Shown piece by piece: positions 1-12,653 of a stretch of DNA of 64,000 nt. The position numbers and the translations under genes were made by a program. Positions within the stretch are counted from its first letter, which is position 1; every line of letters starts with the position of its first letter. The stretch comes from Apostichopus japonicus (taxonomy: Eukaryota > Echinodermata > Holothuroidea > Aspidochirotida > Stichopodidae). The stretch lies in assembly GCF_037975245.1 (NCBI RefSeq), contig NC_092564.1, positions 15,770,984 through 15,834,983 of the forward strand, written 5' to 3'. The notes under the pieces were generated by a model. The model was not told where the DNA came from. It did not search any database and saw only the letters and a program-made list of their open reading frames with translations.

Positions 1-853
1 CTTCGGGTTTCTTCTCGAGAATCACGTGACCTGTCTTCGGCCAATGAAACTGCACGAAACCAAAATAAATAAATATATAACGATTATAAATTAAATGCTG
101 AACATCTCAATTAGAAGAAAACTAGTAAAACGGTTTTCTCCAAAAATTGATTAACAAAGAATATAGCATATGAACGAAGAATCATCCGTTCCCAATTCCT
201 CACTACTATTGCACTCTTAGTTTGTATTCACTGTGATGCTCTATTTTGGTCCCCACTTTGCATATCTGACCTGGGTCGAAATCAAATTGTTATAATAACC
301 TGGACTAGTCTGAAAGTATACACAATAGAGAGTATATGTATTAAATATTGCTGGAAGGGTTTGGTTATTTAAATGTGTGATGGGATACAGGTTACAAAAT
401 TTGGGTCGAATTGGTGAACATTTGCCAAATGAACATCAATGTTTCCTTGCGTTTCTTAAATCCAGATGGCTGTTGATCCCTCGCGTTTGTTGCTGTTGTC
501 TGTAGTGATGTTTAGCACATTAGACTACTCTAAAGTTACACTCAAACATTAAGCAAAAAAAAAAAAACGACCAATGACTGTAGTTACAACACTGGTCGGA
601 AAGTTCACGGAAATTAAACTCCTTCGCGCCTTGTTACTCTGCGTTACCGTACGCAACTATCACGCATAGGAGAGTACCAGGTTTATTATGGAGGGAGGGA
701 AAGGGGGGGGGGTCGGTACTCTAAAGAACAGCGATACGTAATTGTTTAACTCAGGCTAGTTATCAGAGAGTATAAAGCAGGGAAACGATTAACCTCAATA
801 ATCTGAGGTTGCAGAGGAAATAAATATTGAAAAAAACTGTCTGAATTTCTTAC
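1..853. other. Non-coding flank, probably intron of the left-edge minus-strand gene
   Basis: No exon is supported here. The stretch follows the splice donor of the exon at 854-1081 on the minus strand, so it is most simply an intron of that gene, which continues past the window edge. It holds an A-run near 555 and a G-run near 700. No tRNA, SINE or inverted repeat was recognised. Confidence 0.4.
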
Positions 854-1081
854 CTCGTGGTTAGTTTTATAGTCGCCTGCGTTGAATGTGATAGTTTCTT
901 TCGATGTTTCATTTTCTTGTACATAAACCACTTGCTGACCCTTTGAGAGTTTGTTCACCATGTCAGTTATCCCTGCGGCAAACGCCCCTTTTCCCGCTTC
1001 CGTCGCATATCGGTTGAGATTAATCTGCACACGACACATAAATTGCACACGAGCCGCAGCATGACGAAACTTTGCCAATGG
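854..1081 (-). CDS. Internal exon of an unrecognised gene (76 codons, phase 0-0)
   Basis: On the minus strand a pyrimidine-rich tract ending CTCAACAG precedes an open 228-nt block that ends at a GAG|GTAAG donor, so both splice sites are good and the length is exactly 76 codons. The peptide starts PLAKFRHAAARVQFMCRVQI and ends GDYKTNHE. Its first third is basic and amphipathic, followed by a polar stretch. The pattern FRxxxxxVxFMCRVxxxLxxY faintly recalls the helix before the cyclic-nucleotide-binding domain in CNBD2-like proteins, but I cannot confirm this and give no function. It probably belongs with the coding segment at 4779-5293, whose donor is also phase 0. The remaining exons would lie left of the window. 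Confidence 0.55.
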
Positions 1082-1524
1082 CTGTTGAGAGTAAAAGAAG
1101 ATCACGTCTGTTTCTGATTCACTTTTTATTTTTTTATTTAATTTGGACCTTTTGTGTTGAGTCTGAAATTTATCAGATTGTCTTCAATTTTTCACATTAC
1201 AAATTAGAGATTCACATCATTTTTTCATATTCAGAGTTCCCTCTTTCCTTATATATACCCTGCACGCATGTGTACATTGTATAATTCCGTGTATGGTACA
1301 TAACGTAGTTGAATCCCCACCTCACCCCCCCCCCCCCCAACACGTGGAATTTGAGCATTTGTCCCTGAATCGAGTTCTGGGTTTTTGTCAAATGAGTCGG
1401 TACATGACAGCCCCCTCCCTAAACCCTTTCATCACTTTCTCCATTCCATCACCCCTTGTTTTATCAATCACGCCTACAGCTGATCTAAAGTTAATCAGCC
1501 GATGTTCTGTAAAAGTCATAGTTA

Positions 1525-1738
1525 CGGAGAGTCAAATGTTCCATAAATGTCGAAAAAGTGAAGAGTCATGCTTATGTTGAATTTGACATGATGATGGACG
1601 TAATGACATATTGTATTTTGTTTCGACATGTTCATACGGAATTGTCACATGTTGATATGAAATTGGACATAAATATATATATATTAACTTTGACAATTCA
1701 CTTTCTTTTTCGACATTTATGGAACGTTTGGCTCTCCG
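1525..1738. mobile_element. MITE with ~38-bp terminal inverted repeats, TA-flanked
   Basis: The left end begins CGGAGAGTCAAATGTTCCAT and runs to about 1562. The right end at about 1696-1738 is its reverse complement with a few substitutions and a small indel (CGGAGAGCCAAACGTTCCAT when read inward). Both outer ends abut TA (1523-1524 and 1739-1740), as expected for a TA target duplication of Tc1/mariner-like or related cut-and-paste elements. The interior is about 130 bp, AT-rich and non-coding, with recurring GACAT words. It lies just upstream (minus-strand sense) of the exon at 854-1081, in the same presumed intron. Superfamily is inferred only from the TA. Confidence 0.7.
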
Positions 1739-4700
1739 TAGAAAGTATTGGTACTTACATTCTGGTATTTCTTATCGCTCCTATTTTCTTGGCCTCTCTC
1801 CTTTAGTGATAAAAAAAATATATATTTATATATTCAAAATAACGTAATGTTATTATATGAGACAGGGAGAATGGAGTGGATGTGAGCATTTGATATATTT
1901 ATACACATATAATATAGTACACATAATATTTTGATTTGATTTTAAGGTGGGAGGGGCTATTAAACAAAATGGTGCTATATTTTACAACTTTAGAAACAAT
2001 GTTGCGGAATTTTCGACTGCTTAGTTTGTACCCCACATAAATGTTATATAGTTATACACTGTACACTAGGATTTTGTTATTGTAATATTCTGTCCACCAG
2101 GGTTGGGGGGGGGGTACTGACCCCCGGAATTTTTTCTGGGGAGGAGGAATAACCCAGATGTATACGTGATATCGCCCCTAGTCCAGCAATGACACCTTTA
2201 GAGCCGACTCCGGTTCTTTATGACGTAATCGTTCAAGTAGCCAGGACATACTCTTTGTATATTATTCAGCAAACCACACGAAAAGTAAACATGTGCAGGT
2301 GAGTATATATGTGACGTCATCATACTACAACGTGTGAGATTTTACTGTTTGATAAGAGAAAAGAAAAAAAAGACCAGTCCCGATCAATGCTTTACTTGGA
2401 AAGAAAAATGTAACTTCCACAAACGGTGGGCTATACCAATCAATTATATCTTCGCGAAACCAGTTCTTTAATCGATCTCTTTAATTTCTATCCCTTAAAT
2501 ACTTTTAAGTAGTTTAAAAAATTAAATCGATACAAAGCATAAAGAAGGATTACCGACTCTTTTACTTCAAAGGTACCTCTAATCAGGGCCCTCGAGTTTG
2601 CCTTAATGTATTTATGTATAGCTATATGTCAAGTATCGCTGTAGTGGTATTGTTATGTCATGACAGAAGCATCTAAAGAGATTGATGACTGTCAGACAAT
2701 AAGGCCCGTAAATGTTCAAGACAATACACACAACAAAAACCATTAGCGAGCCTGCAATGCATGTTGGGACCTTGCTTGTGATGTAGCATGTCAGTCGCTT
2801 AAGTATCACTAGCTGAGAAACGCCACTTTGCACTCCACCTTCCCCCACCCTCTCTCTCTCTCTTTACTTTCATTCCTCTCAGTCACACGAGACAAAATCA
2901 GGCAGCCCAACAGACCCTCCCTAGCAACCGTTCCACCCTCCTAACGAAAATATTTTCCTTTTTTAAACATAAGTTATATTTCATCTACTACACTCTTATT
3001 TATGTACCGGCCATTTCCCACATAAGAACCACTTTCTATGGTTCGAACAGGATCACTCCTATAACATTCGTAGTCGTTAAGAAGCAGCCTTTTGCTTCCA
3101 GTCGACAATTTTAATCTATCAAACCTATCAATTTTTACACCAAATAAAAATTTGAATTGATTTTAAAGTAAAGACAACCTGTCATATTGTTCATCAAATT
3201 AAAGTTAATATCAGCAAGGAATAAATGATTCCATTCTGTTGTGGTCCAGACCATATGTGAATTTCTGAATATGTGAATTTTTAATGTGAATTTCAATCAC
3301 TGCACGTTAATGCAAACACAAACCGGTAAGTTTTATGGTCAACATGTATTACTTCACTATACGCATACTAATGTATATAGAGTCACACTCCTGTTTCTAC
3401 GTTGCCATGGCATTTTAGCAACGAAACAATTATCAAAATCAACTAAGCAAAGAGTGCAACTTATGCTTTTCCTTCAGCGCAGAACCCCACCCCCCACCCC
3501 CTACCCAAACAATATGCAACATGACCGAGAGATTGTGATATTATCCATGGCTAAGCCGCCCCCCCCCCTTTTCAAAGGCTCCTTTGTTCTTATTTACCCT
3601 TACGACAATATACATTAGAACTGTACATATCTAGCCTGACACAATGAAGACAAAGTGTCATGCTCTACGCTATATCTTGTATGTAAAATACCCTTCTTGG
3701 TATTATCGGTATGAACATGTCACAGATTAAATATTTAATTTATCTAAAACATATATATTTCTCCCGTAAGAAAACATTCTAGTAGAGATTTTGTTTATCA
3801 TTGTACACGGAGTGTAAAATCCGTAGCATATTTTAAAATTGATTCAATTTATCTTTTACAATCTTTTACATTTATGACTGTAAACAAATAACATGATTTT
3901 ATGAAATTATCAAAGTATCAAGCTGCAATGGGGATTTTCGAGGTTTCAAATTGAACGATTTTCTAAGGAATTCAATACTAATCTATGTTATGTTTTGTGA
4001 TATATGCATTCCTTTAAATGAAGCATACGACAATGGAATAACATATGAAGACAACATGAATGTGATTCAATCCAATCCCGTTGTCTTAAAGCCAACAACT
4101 AATTGCTGAAGTCTAATTATATACGCTAAGGCATTGCGATAGACCCATGCATGCTATTGGTCTCAGCAAAGGAATGAAAATGAAAGAAGTTCATACAGAA
4201 AATAAGTAAAGATATTCGAGTCCAGTATAATTATTTCCTCAACATAGGTGCAATTAAAACCAAATTGGTCACCGAGGGTCGTGAATTCAGCTGTTTATTC
4301 ATCGACACCTTTAAATTATTTTACCTAATAATAAGAGATTTTTAATTGTCAGATTTTTGTTATCCTGCTCAATGGGTAAGAATAATTATTTCTTTTTAAG
4401 GGTATTAAAAATTAAACCCACAGTTGTTGGACGATACAAACTAGTAATTACATTATCGATGTAAGACCTTTTCTTTGATTTAAATTTCAGTAATATCTAT
4501 AAGCGCTGCTTGTGGTTACAAGACCATCAGTATTCGCCCCCAATTCATAGCTTGCTAAAGAAAAAAATGCTACAAGTTTTCAAGAGTAATTCTTGGAATT
4601 ATCTGAATTTTTATAATTATTCATTGACATCGAGGAATGTCTCATAGAGAGGCAGAATGGCTTTGAGGGTCGTAGTAAATGTTTATTGAAGTATGTGTGA

Positions 4701-4778
4701 CCATTATTAGACAATCTAGCATATTCAGCAACCCTGATGCCATTTAAAGTCTAATTTAAAGAAAATATATATACATAC
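1739..4778. other. Presumed intron of the left-edge gene; no exon seen
   Basis: This is 3 kb of AT-rich sequence between the two minus-strand coding segments. It contains G- and C-runs (near 2105, 3480 and 3560), short TA-rich tracts (near 1675 and 1820) and a CT-run near 2850. Open frames are short and lack splice-site support. Additional small exons could be missed. Confidence 0.4.
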
Positions 4779-5293
4779 TGATCTATCCGAATCCGTGTCT
4801 TCCCCTTTGAGATTTTCTCCTCGCTCAAGAAGACTCTCATCTCGCTGACTTTCATCAATTTCCACTTCTTTGATTAAAATAGTCTCTGATTCCTCGAAAT
4901 CCTTTAATTCGATATTAGTATTTTCCATGTTGTTATAGTTTCTTAAACTATCACGATTTTCGCCATTGCTGCTCAATCCCACCACGCTTGCTGCAGTATA
5001 GGTATTGTCTTATCCTTATCTAACTTGTAATTGAACGCAAGCTCCGTCGCTGCAGAGGTATTTTGACTAATTTTGTTGACTATTCCGTCTGTCATATAAA
5101 TACAAGTATCTTCGTTTGACAATAAACCTTCATTTAACGTTCCGTTTGTTTTCAGACCAAACATATCATTACTTATAGACTGTTTACACTGGTTTTGGTG
5201 GTCGTGTTGTACATCGCCTAGGTGTCGTCTGGGTGTTTCTAAATCTACAACCTCCATCGAATGGTCCAAAGTCTGATGATCAACGGTAGCCAT
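4779..5293 (-). CDS. Probable N-terminal coding segment of the left-edge gene, apparently frameshifted
   Basis: An ATG in a full Kozak context (ACCATGG, ATG at 5293) opens a frame that runs about 100 codons, beginning MATVDHQTLDHSMEVV, to a stop near 4973. A second, overlapping frame then continues through an acidic, Glu/Asp/Ser-rich stretch (ENTNIELKDFEESETI and onward) to a good phase-0 donor, TCA|GTATGT at 4777-4778. The two frames have similar polar composition and their overlap is short, so a one-base frame change around 4970-5000 would unite them. No convincing intron was found there, although CTGCAG at about 4990-4995 could serve as an acceptor for the second frame alone. This could be a sequencing indel, a broken allele, or two alternative exons. 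The product is not recognised. Confidence 0.4.
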
Positions 5294-8200
5294 GGTAAGG
5301 GCCGTCATAATCACCAAAAGGAGATTAAAACTCAAATAATACACTATCCACACGGATTGATTGCACAAAATGCCATAAGGTTTATTAAATCTATACCGGT
5401 TGTGCTATATTGATCTTCTTCTTAGATTTAAGGCTAGGCAAGATCAGAACAAATGAAAATGTTATTGTTTTAAATCATTTTTATGTTCACAAGTTTCCGC
5501 TTTCAGATATTCAGTTGCCCAAAAAGCAGTGTACTTTTCAGCGCGTTAAAGTTGGCATTTTGAAATATCCATTATAAGGATATACACCGCCTTATACTCC
5601 ATAGAAACAATATCGACTCGAAACTGATATTTCAAGATCCATTCACTCACAATTAACCTAAAAGAACAGTCCAGATACGAAAAGCAAACAGTCGATGAGA
5701 AACATTGACGTGAACAGTTCCTACATGTATGTCAATACTCGTATGCGTCCTTCCAAAACTAGAATAGCCATAGTTACGCGAATTGTAAAACCAAAGAAGT
5801 GTTACTTTATCTACAGTGTAAAAGCAGACTATATACTCACTACAAAAAAAAAGCATTGGCACCCTGCATGCATTAGATAAAATCACTGGCCAATATCGAT
5901 AGTATTGATTTTCTTCGGTCATTAATAAACTTTTCATCTTTTCCAATAGCACAAATCATAAATCTGTACGTTAAACATTTAAAGACAGCCAACCGTGGAA
6001 GAAAAAAATGTTGTCAAATCAGGAAAGCAAGTACCGAAAATCCGTACCTAAGTCGGTATTTAAAGACGGTACTTGATGCTCTTAATAACATGTAAACCAT
6101 ACTTGATGGTACTTCCATGGTACTCGAAGTAAGCCTATTACTTGTGTATTCGGTCTCTCCCAGGGTTGCACAACTAATCGATGGCAGTAGACTACCTTTG
6201 TTGTGGGTATCATAAGAGAAAAATCAATATTAACGGGATGGCAGATTTTAGCCTGCCCATAACATACCAAAGATTCTTTTATTCTCTTCACCCGAGAACC
6301 ATATACGGCTAATACATGGCTATAAATATATGACCATAAGTACTAGGGTTTTAAGGTCTATACACAGATTGGACACTTGCAAGGGGACCACGTCCCTGTC
6401 AGAACTGGATATATATATAGGCCTCTTAAAGATCACTAGAAATTATACTTTGAAGTAACCGAGGTTAAAACAGCTGGGAGATTGTTTAATAACAAAAAAA
6501 TATCCACTATACGTGGGGTGGCGTCTTCGTGGGGGGTCATTATTGCAGAACTTTCTTACACACTGAGTCAGCTAGTCGTGAATATATATAGGATTCTTTT
6601 AGCCCGCTGTAGTGGTTTCTTCAAGAGTGAAATCGTATTGTGCGTGCAGCACATGTATTAATCGATATAGTAAACGCCGAAAGGTTTTGAAGGTCGAAAT
6701 AAACGTCTTTAATGGCAACCAAACAGTTAGTGACGAAGCGTTGTACTCACGCCCAGGGACGTCGAGGGCCCATTTCGGGCCCGGGTACAATAAAGTCACA
6801 AGTAACTCTTTTAGAAGCATTATTAAATTCGTGATAATTACATGTGTCTGCATGAAACTGTTTGTGAAAAACAGAATACATTATTCTTTACCCCATATTT
6901 GCCCTGTCCCCGATTCCTCATTCATAAGGCTTGAGCACGCGTCATTTTTATATATGTTATTGTCATCTTTAATGAGGGTAGTCCTGCTCAGTGCAGAAGC
7001 ACTGCTTTCCATATGAGCCCTCATTGGGGCTACGAAGTATAATGCGTAATACATTTGATGTGACGTAGAAAGATATATAATGTTTTACTCTTTATGTGTC
7101 TTGTGCATGCGCAGTGTCGTGACGTCATGAAAGTAGATGTAGTTAACATTTTAAGTGTTGTTACTGGAAACGATTTCTGTTGTTGATTATCGTATTAGAA
7201 GCTTCAATATATGCCCATTTTCCCTACAAGACACTGAGAACACTGAGAAATTCCGTCAATGGTATGATATTAAATTTTCTAAAAACGGTGGAATAACATA
7301 TTTCTACAGCTGTTTGGATATTTCCTCGGGATAGGTGTATTTTTATCAGAAACATTTCTGGGTTGTAGATCACAAGCCTCCTTTACCGAATTATTAGGCC
7401 TAGCCTAGGTCTCGAGGGTGACGTATTGAAACAAACCATTTCTTCCTGAGCCCGTTTTTGTCTTCTGAAAATTCTCATTTTCTGGCCCCAACTTTTCCAG
7501 ATCCCAGATGATAATCTCAGAAGGTGTTCCGGGGGCAGTGTTTTTGAGGTTGAACTTTTAGCAGAGCTGTACCGTGAGCTCCTTGTAGATGATCCCGGGG
7601 AGGGTGTAGTACCAGTTGATGTAACAGCATGTTGAGGAGACGAGCAAGGTCTTCTTCTTCCAATATACCGGTCAGTACATCTATCTACAATGAATGTGAA
7701 ATATCGTTATTAACTTATAAGTTGTAAACAGTGACTGTACTTTACAATAGATTACAAATTAGCGCCATTTTACACAGCTTCCGACACCGGTAGGGGGTAG
7801 GCGGGGAGGGGTGGAGCAGGGTGTTGTTCCATAACAACTCCCTGGGTGGAGGTCCCAATAACTTTACTCTGGCGTGCAGTCGTCACTGAGCAATGGTATA
7901 ACTCCTAAAACATGATTTCGATTTTATAGCTTGCAACTTTTGCTTTTCCAACATTTTATATCTAAATTTCGATTTTGTATCTCAATATTAACTTTATATG
8001 TTAATATATAACTTTACACTGTATATTATCTGAAATTTTGTGAACACCTTTATCTCAAAATTTCTACTACGTTCTCAAGCATTTACAACGAAATTATCAG
8101 TTGGAATTGAAAAGACTTTTTTCAAATCCACAATGGATTTTTTAACCCGAACAAGTTAGAGTATTTATCTTATTTATCTTATTTTGTTGAAATTTCAGGA

Positions 8201-8690
8201 TTTTTTTTTGTCAAACAAAATTTCAACCTTGTTTTGTCGAAATTTCAACGTTGTATGATAAACTTTGGAATTGTTTAACTGTCAAATAAACTTTCAAATT
8301 AACTGTTGAGATTGCAGCGAAAATTGTTAGTGATTTTGTTCGTCTTTTTGTCGAAATTTCGTGGAAAACTATACATGCGATGGATGGATTATGATACATA
8401 TGAAACCAAAAAATATATCATGATCTTTGACGGACTGAAACTCTTTTCATTCACGTTAAGGACCTTGCTGAATAAACTAGCAACATCCCCATTTCGTCAC
8501 TTTGAAAGGTGAGAGGAAAGTTGTCCCCCTCTGTCCCTTGCTCCTGTATCTGCGACTATATATGTCGTCATTCTTGCAGCTGATTCTGAATAAAGTTTTA
8601 ATTACCAATTTGCCTTACGTTGCACCACTATCAATTCCGATAGTCAACTTGCAAAAAGTCCCCTCCCTTTTTAACAGTATACATCGTGCC
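5294..8690. other. Intergenic; no gene recognised
   Basis: No exon with convincing splice sites or a recognisable product was found on either strand. About 6000-6140 has recurring GGTAC/GTACC words in both orientations. About 7830-7850 carries an ACAACTCCCTG motif shared with the hairpin in FAHD1 intron 1. About 7900-8300 is AT-rich with imperfect repeats of words such as TTGTCGAAATTTCAAC, which looks like decayed tandem or transposon sequence. Confidence 0.4.
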
Positions 8691-8692
8691 CT

Positions 8693-9585
8693 TATGGAAA
8701 GCCGTTTTAACATTTAATAAGGAATTTCAGATATCTCGAAATAATTTCAGATATCTCAAATTAAATTACAGATATCTCCAGTTTATTTAAGATATCTACA
8801 AATAATTGCAGATATCTTAAAATCAATTTCAGATATCTCGAAATACCAGGGAATTTCAGATATCTGAAATTGAATTCGAGATATCTCGAATTCAATTTCA
8901 GATATCTCGATTTCAATTTCGGATATCTCGAATTCAATTTCAGATATCTGAAATAGAATTTTGGATATCTCGAATTCAATTTCAGATATCTCGAATTCAA
9001 TTTCAGATATCTGAAATAGAATTTTAGATATCTCGAATTCAATTTCAGATATCTCGAATTCAATTACAGATATCTGAAATTTCCCGATTAAATGTTAAAA
9101 TGGCTTTCCATACGTGCCATTTTAACATTTAATCGGAAATTTATGCATATGCATTTCAGATATCTCGAATTCAATTGCAGATATCTCGAATTAAATTTCA
9201 GATATCTCAAATTAGAATTGCAGATATCTTGAATTCAATTTCAGATATCTCGAATTAAATTTCAGATATCTCGAATTAAATTTCAGATATCTGAAATAGA
9301 ATTTGAGATATCTCGAATTCAATTTCGGATATCTCGAATTCAATTTCAGATATCTCGAATTGAATTTCAGATATCTGAATTAGAATTTCAGATATCTCGA
9401 AATCTATTTTAGATATCTCGAATTCAATTTCAGATATCTCGAATTCAATTTCAGATATCTGAATTAGAATTTCAGATATCTCGAAATCTATTTAAGATAT
9501 CTCGAATTCAATTTCAGATATCTGAAATAAGAAACAATTTCAGATATCTAAAATTCCCGATTAAATGTTAAAATGGCTTTCCCTA
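8693..9585. mobile_element. Non-autonomous element (two tail-joined copies) filled with palindromic GATATC tandem repeats
   Basis: The ends are inverted repeats: TATGGAAAGCCGTTTTAACA at the left and its near complement ending GGCTTTCC at 9582. Between them several dozen copies of an 18-22-bp unit centred on AGATATCT alternate with GAATTC/GAAATT spacers, so nearly every unit is itself a palindrome. At about 9078-9142 the terminal sequence occurs twice back to back (...TTAAAATGGCTTTCCATA then GCCATTTTAACATT...). This suggests two elements, about 8693-9112 and 9116-9582, or one element with an internal inverted junction. There is no transposase. It resembles satellite-bearing MITEs of invertebrates; the superfamily is not identifiable here. 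Confidence 0.65.
8715..9545. repeat. Short-unit tandem array, AGATATCTCGAATTCAATTT-type units
   Basis: The array holds tandem units of about 18-22 bp, each with the self-complementary core AGATATCT. Linkers come in two main forms, CGAATTCAATTTC and GAAATAGAATTT. Units vary by single substitutions and small spacer changes. The minus-strand frame is open for about 100 codons only because many unit lengths are multiples of three (RYLKLNS-like repetition). It should not be annotated as protein. Confidence 0.8.
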
Positions 9586-9599
9586 TGCCCTCTCCATGC

Positions 9600-12553
9600 A
9601 TTGTACGCTGTTACGAATGTCTGTTTACATACGGTATATACAATTGGCACCTTGGATAATTAATTAGCTATCGTTACTGGAATACAATGCGATTCGTATA
9701 ACTCTGTTTTGCGATTCCGATTCGAATCTCCAACATTTTGTTATCCTCATATTACATCTTGGAATTGTAGACGAGTGCGGGAAACACAGAGGTCTTGTTC
9801 TTGTTCTCGTTTTCTTAATTCTTTTTTACTCTCCCGTCCATGGATATAAGACCAATCTGAATTTGGTAAGAATTTTGAGACCGACTTCACATCGATTGAG
9901 ACCCGCCTTTTGATTTTCACTGGGGGAAAGGTGACACCCCATCCCACCTCTCCCGTATGTATACCCCTCTCTATTAGGGGCAATAGTTCAGAATCACTTG
10001 AGTATTCTATCCATGTTTGATCATTATTAATCTTGACCAACATTGACAATAATCACGACTTTCTACCATGTCATTAGAGAGAGGAGGTGAGAGGGGATGG
10101 GAAAGGGAAGGGTAGGGAAAGGTGAGGGAAGGGAGGAGAAGGGAGGGAGTGGGGCAGTAGTGAAGGATGCAGAGTCTCTATTTTTTTTCGAAGGGGACGG
10201 CAATTGCTTGGCCGTCATTTCTTAAAGAATAACCACCTAAATCGTTAGGTTGCAAAGCGGGAACAATAGAATTTTGCGGATTAATTGGCAGAATTGTCTT
10301 CACTGAATGTTTCTTTTTCTTACCTTATTTTCAATAAGGCTAGGTGGTTCGTCGCCCTGACTTTGAATCACGTGGTTTAAAGCGATTTCGTGTCTCAGCT
10401 TAAATAATTCACATGCAATGGACCGGTACTATCATCTGCGAGTAAGTAGAAGGGTGGGCTTAATTTGGACAACCCCCTCCTCCCCCCCCCCCACGAATTA
10501 AGAAACACAATGTCAACACCAGACTCCTATCCTCTCACTGAACACGGATAGATATGAAGTACGTACCATTTATTTTTGTTACTTACTTGCATTTGTAGAG
10601 CTACTGTTCCCGGACAGTCGTATGCTTGTATGTGATTGGTCCATTTTACTTTCAACTTGCTAAACGAAGGCCCGCACCTATAGCAATTGGTAGTGAACTT
10701 CACAACGTTTTATCAGCTGGTTATGCGGCTGGTCCAGTTCATATCTATGTATCGACTATGACTTCTCAAAGACTCACAGAAGAGGACTGGGAATAAAACT
10801 CTTCACACCGTCTAACCGTCTGTTCTAAGAACCACATAGGCTACCGTATCGCAGGACTTGCAGGTTGATAGTAGCACACCCTGTAAATTAGACAATGGCA
10901 GTTTTGTTTGGATGTAATTTTCTCGATGGCGGATAATTAACGCACGATAGACTTGATCACTTCAATACTTAACATCTTTGTAGTCTCCATGTTGCCGGTT
11001 GACTTATTGCTGCATTGCCTTATTGTACCCAAGTGTCTAAACAACGTACCACTGAATGCATAGGCAGCCTTGCCCTGATTGTGGTTAACGAACTAAAGAC
11101 AAGTATAGCCTATACTAAAGCTGTCACTTTTTTGCGGGAATGACTACAACACTGCGTATACGTATACACTCAGTGTAACTTAGAATTATTTGCTCTTAAA
11201 CACATCGAACGCGTTTACTGAATGCGCAGTACCCAGATATATATATATATATACGTAATATAAGAGCGCTATACAAAATCTTACGCGTACCGTTGTTAGT
11301 ACTAGTAGGCGTCAGATATGTCAAAATCTGCACTAGACAATTAGCTTCAGTAAAGAGTGTTAAATATCACTAACCAGCCTTGCACATTATGTTTTTATCT
11401 TCAAATTTTGTCCTCTTTTCCTCTGCAACCATATCATTGGAGACGTTCGAACAATAAAGACGAAGAACGATGGCAAGATATATCCAAAGTGTAGACTATA
11501 CACTGCACAGAATGTAGAGAACTGCCCAGTAGGCCTACGTTTTGATATGGACGCCTAAAATGACAACAAAATTAGTTAATTGTTATTGACAAACCAATGT
11601 GTATGACGGTATAGTAAACACTCGAAAATAGATACACGCGCACGCACTGAGGTATTACCTACGTACAACATGCATACAGTTATTGCAGGTATTGCTGTGC
11701 ATGAGCGCTCTTGTATCACCGTATGCATGCGCGCACAAAAGTAGACTAGGCCTATTACGCGATAGCTATACTAATCCCGTGCTTAATTGTGTAAAGCAGA
11801 AGACTGCGTTGGTTGCGCCATGTAGCTTCTGTCAAATAGCAATTTACGTGTGTGAAAAATCCCAATGCAAAGAATAAACCTGTCTAAACATAAGTAGCTG
11901 AATATGCTTATGGCAGTTTATGTATGCTACCTGTTGGAAAACACCAAACTGTCTTCACTTATGAACAAGGAAAAATAAACAAACAATGAAAAAAAGTTGG
12001 CAGTATCGGAATAATGTAATACAAGTCTGAAGACAGTTCAGAGGTAGAAACAAATTCAAAGGTTTCTCAATTTACCCAATTTTTGCACCACATGTAGGCC
12101 TACTTCCTTTCATGCGCTTTAATATGTAGGCCTATGCCACACACAAAAAAACGATCCTGATTGAATGAGAGCACTCAGGCAGTCATGCGGATTGATATAA
12201 CACTTTAAACAATCATCTCGTTGAATATTAAAGTGATATCCGCATTCCAAGTACATAATTACGAACTCCTGATAAAACACAGTAAAATGTGACAAAGCGG
12301 TTAGCTTGTGGGCGCGAAAAAACTTAAGTTCTACTCTTTTTTTAAACACACTGATGTGATGGTGTATTTCATCCTGACATAGTTAATGCAAAACGTATAT
12401 TATCTCTCTTTATGCAACTAAAGACCGTCAGAAAATCGATTCGACTCTCGGATTTAGAAGTTGATATTGAATACTTAGAAATGCATGCCGATTTGTGAAT
12501 GAGCATCAGTCATATTCCCAGGTCAGTATGAAATTACAATTCAAGGGAACTCG
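9600..12553. other. Intergenic, upstream of FAHD1
   Basis: No exon is supported. A purine-rich G-tract cluster lies at about 10085-10160. A minus-strand open frame at 9747-10049 lacks splice or homology support. About 11200-11260 contains a short (AT)n run. From 11.5 kb onward four GTAGGCCTAC-type palindromes occur (11529, 11747, 12094, 12126), discussed separately. Confidence 0.4.
10088..10160 (+). other. G-tract cluster (potential G-quadruplex)
   Basis: This purine-only stretch has at least nine runs of three or more G separated by one to seven bases, for example GGGGATGGGAAAGGGAAGGG. It fits the G3+N1-7 four-tract rule several times over on the plus strand. Whether it folds or has a role is unknown. 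Confidence 0.6.
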
Positions 12554-12560
12554 TATAAAT
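12554..12560 (+). promoter_or_regulatory. Candidate TATA box of FAHD1
   Basis: TATAAAT lies 94 bp upstream of the chosen FAHD1 ATG at 12654. A start about 30 bp downstream would give a 5' UTR of roughly 70 nt. If real, it argues against the longer in-frame ATGs at 12495 and about 12528. Single-motif evidence only. Confidence 0.3.
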
Positions 12561-12653
12561 GGTGTGCTACCTGGAATACGGGCGTACTGCTATCAGCTGA
12601 TTCACGAATACTGCTCGCACTGCAAGTCAGAAGGCCATACAATAAACCTAAGC

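Noticed and set aside
6599-7016. Open frame of 134 codons on the plus strand with an overlapping minus-strand frame
   Set aside because: No splice sites, no family signature, and no coding bias relative to the opposite strand.
8761-9063. 100-residue open frame of repeated RYLKLNS-like peptides
   Set aside because: It is produced by translating the GATATC tandem repeat; no start context, splice site or non-repeat sequence supports a protein.
9747-10049. Minus-strand 100-codon frame (NNDQTWIEYSSDSELLPL...) that looks fairly protein-like
   Set aside because: No family resemblance, no supported splice sites and no neighbouring exon. It could be a transposon relic but nothing shows it.
12495-12653. 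N-terminal extension of FAHD1 to the ATG at 12495
   Set aside because: The frame is open, but the extension has no counterpart in vertebrate FAHD1, and a candidate TATA box at 12554 lies inside it.
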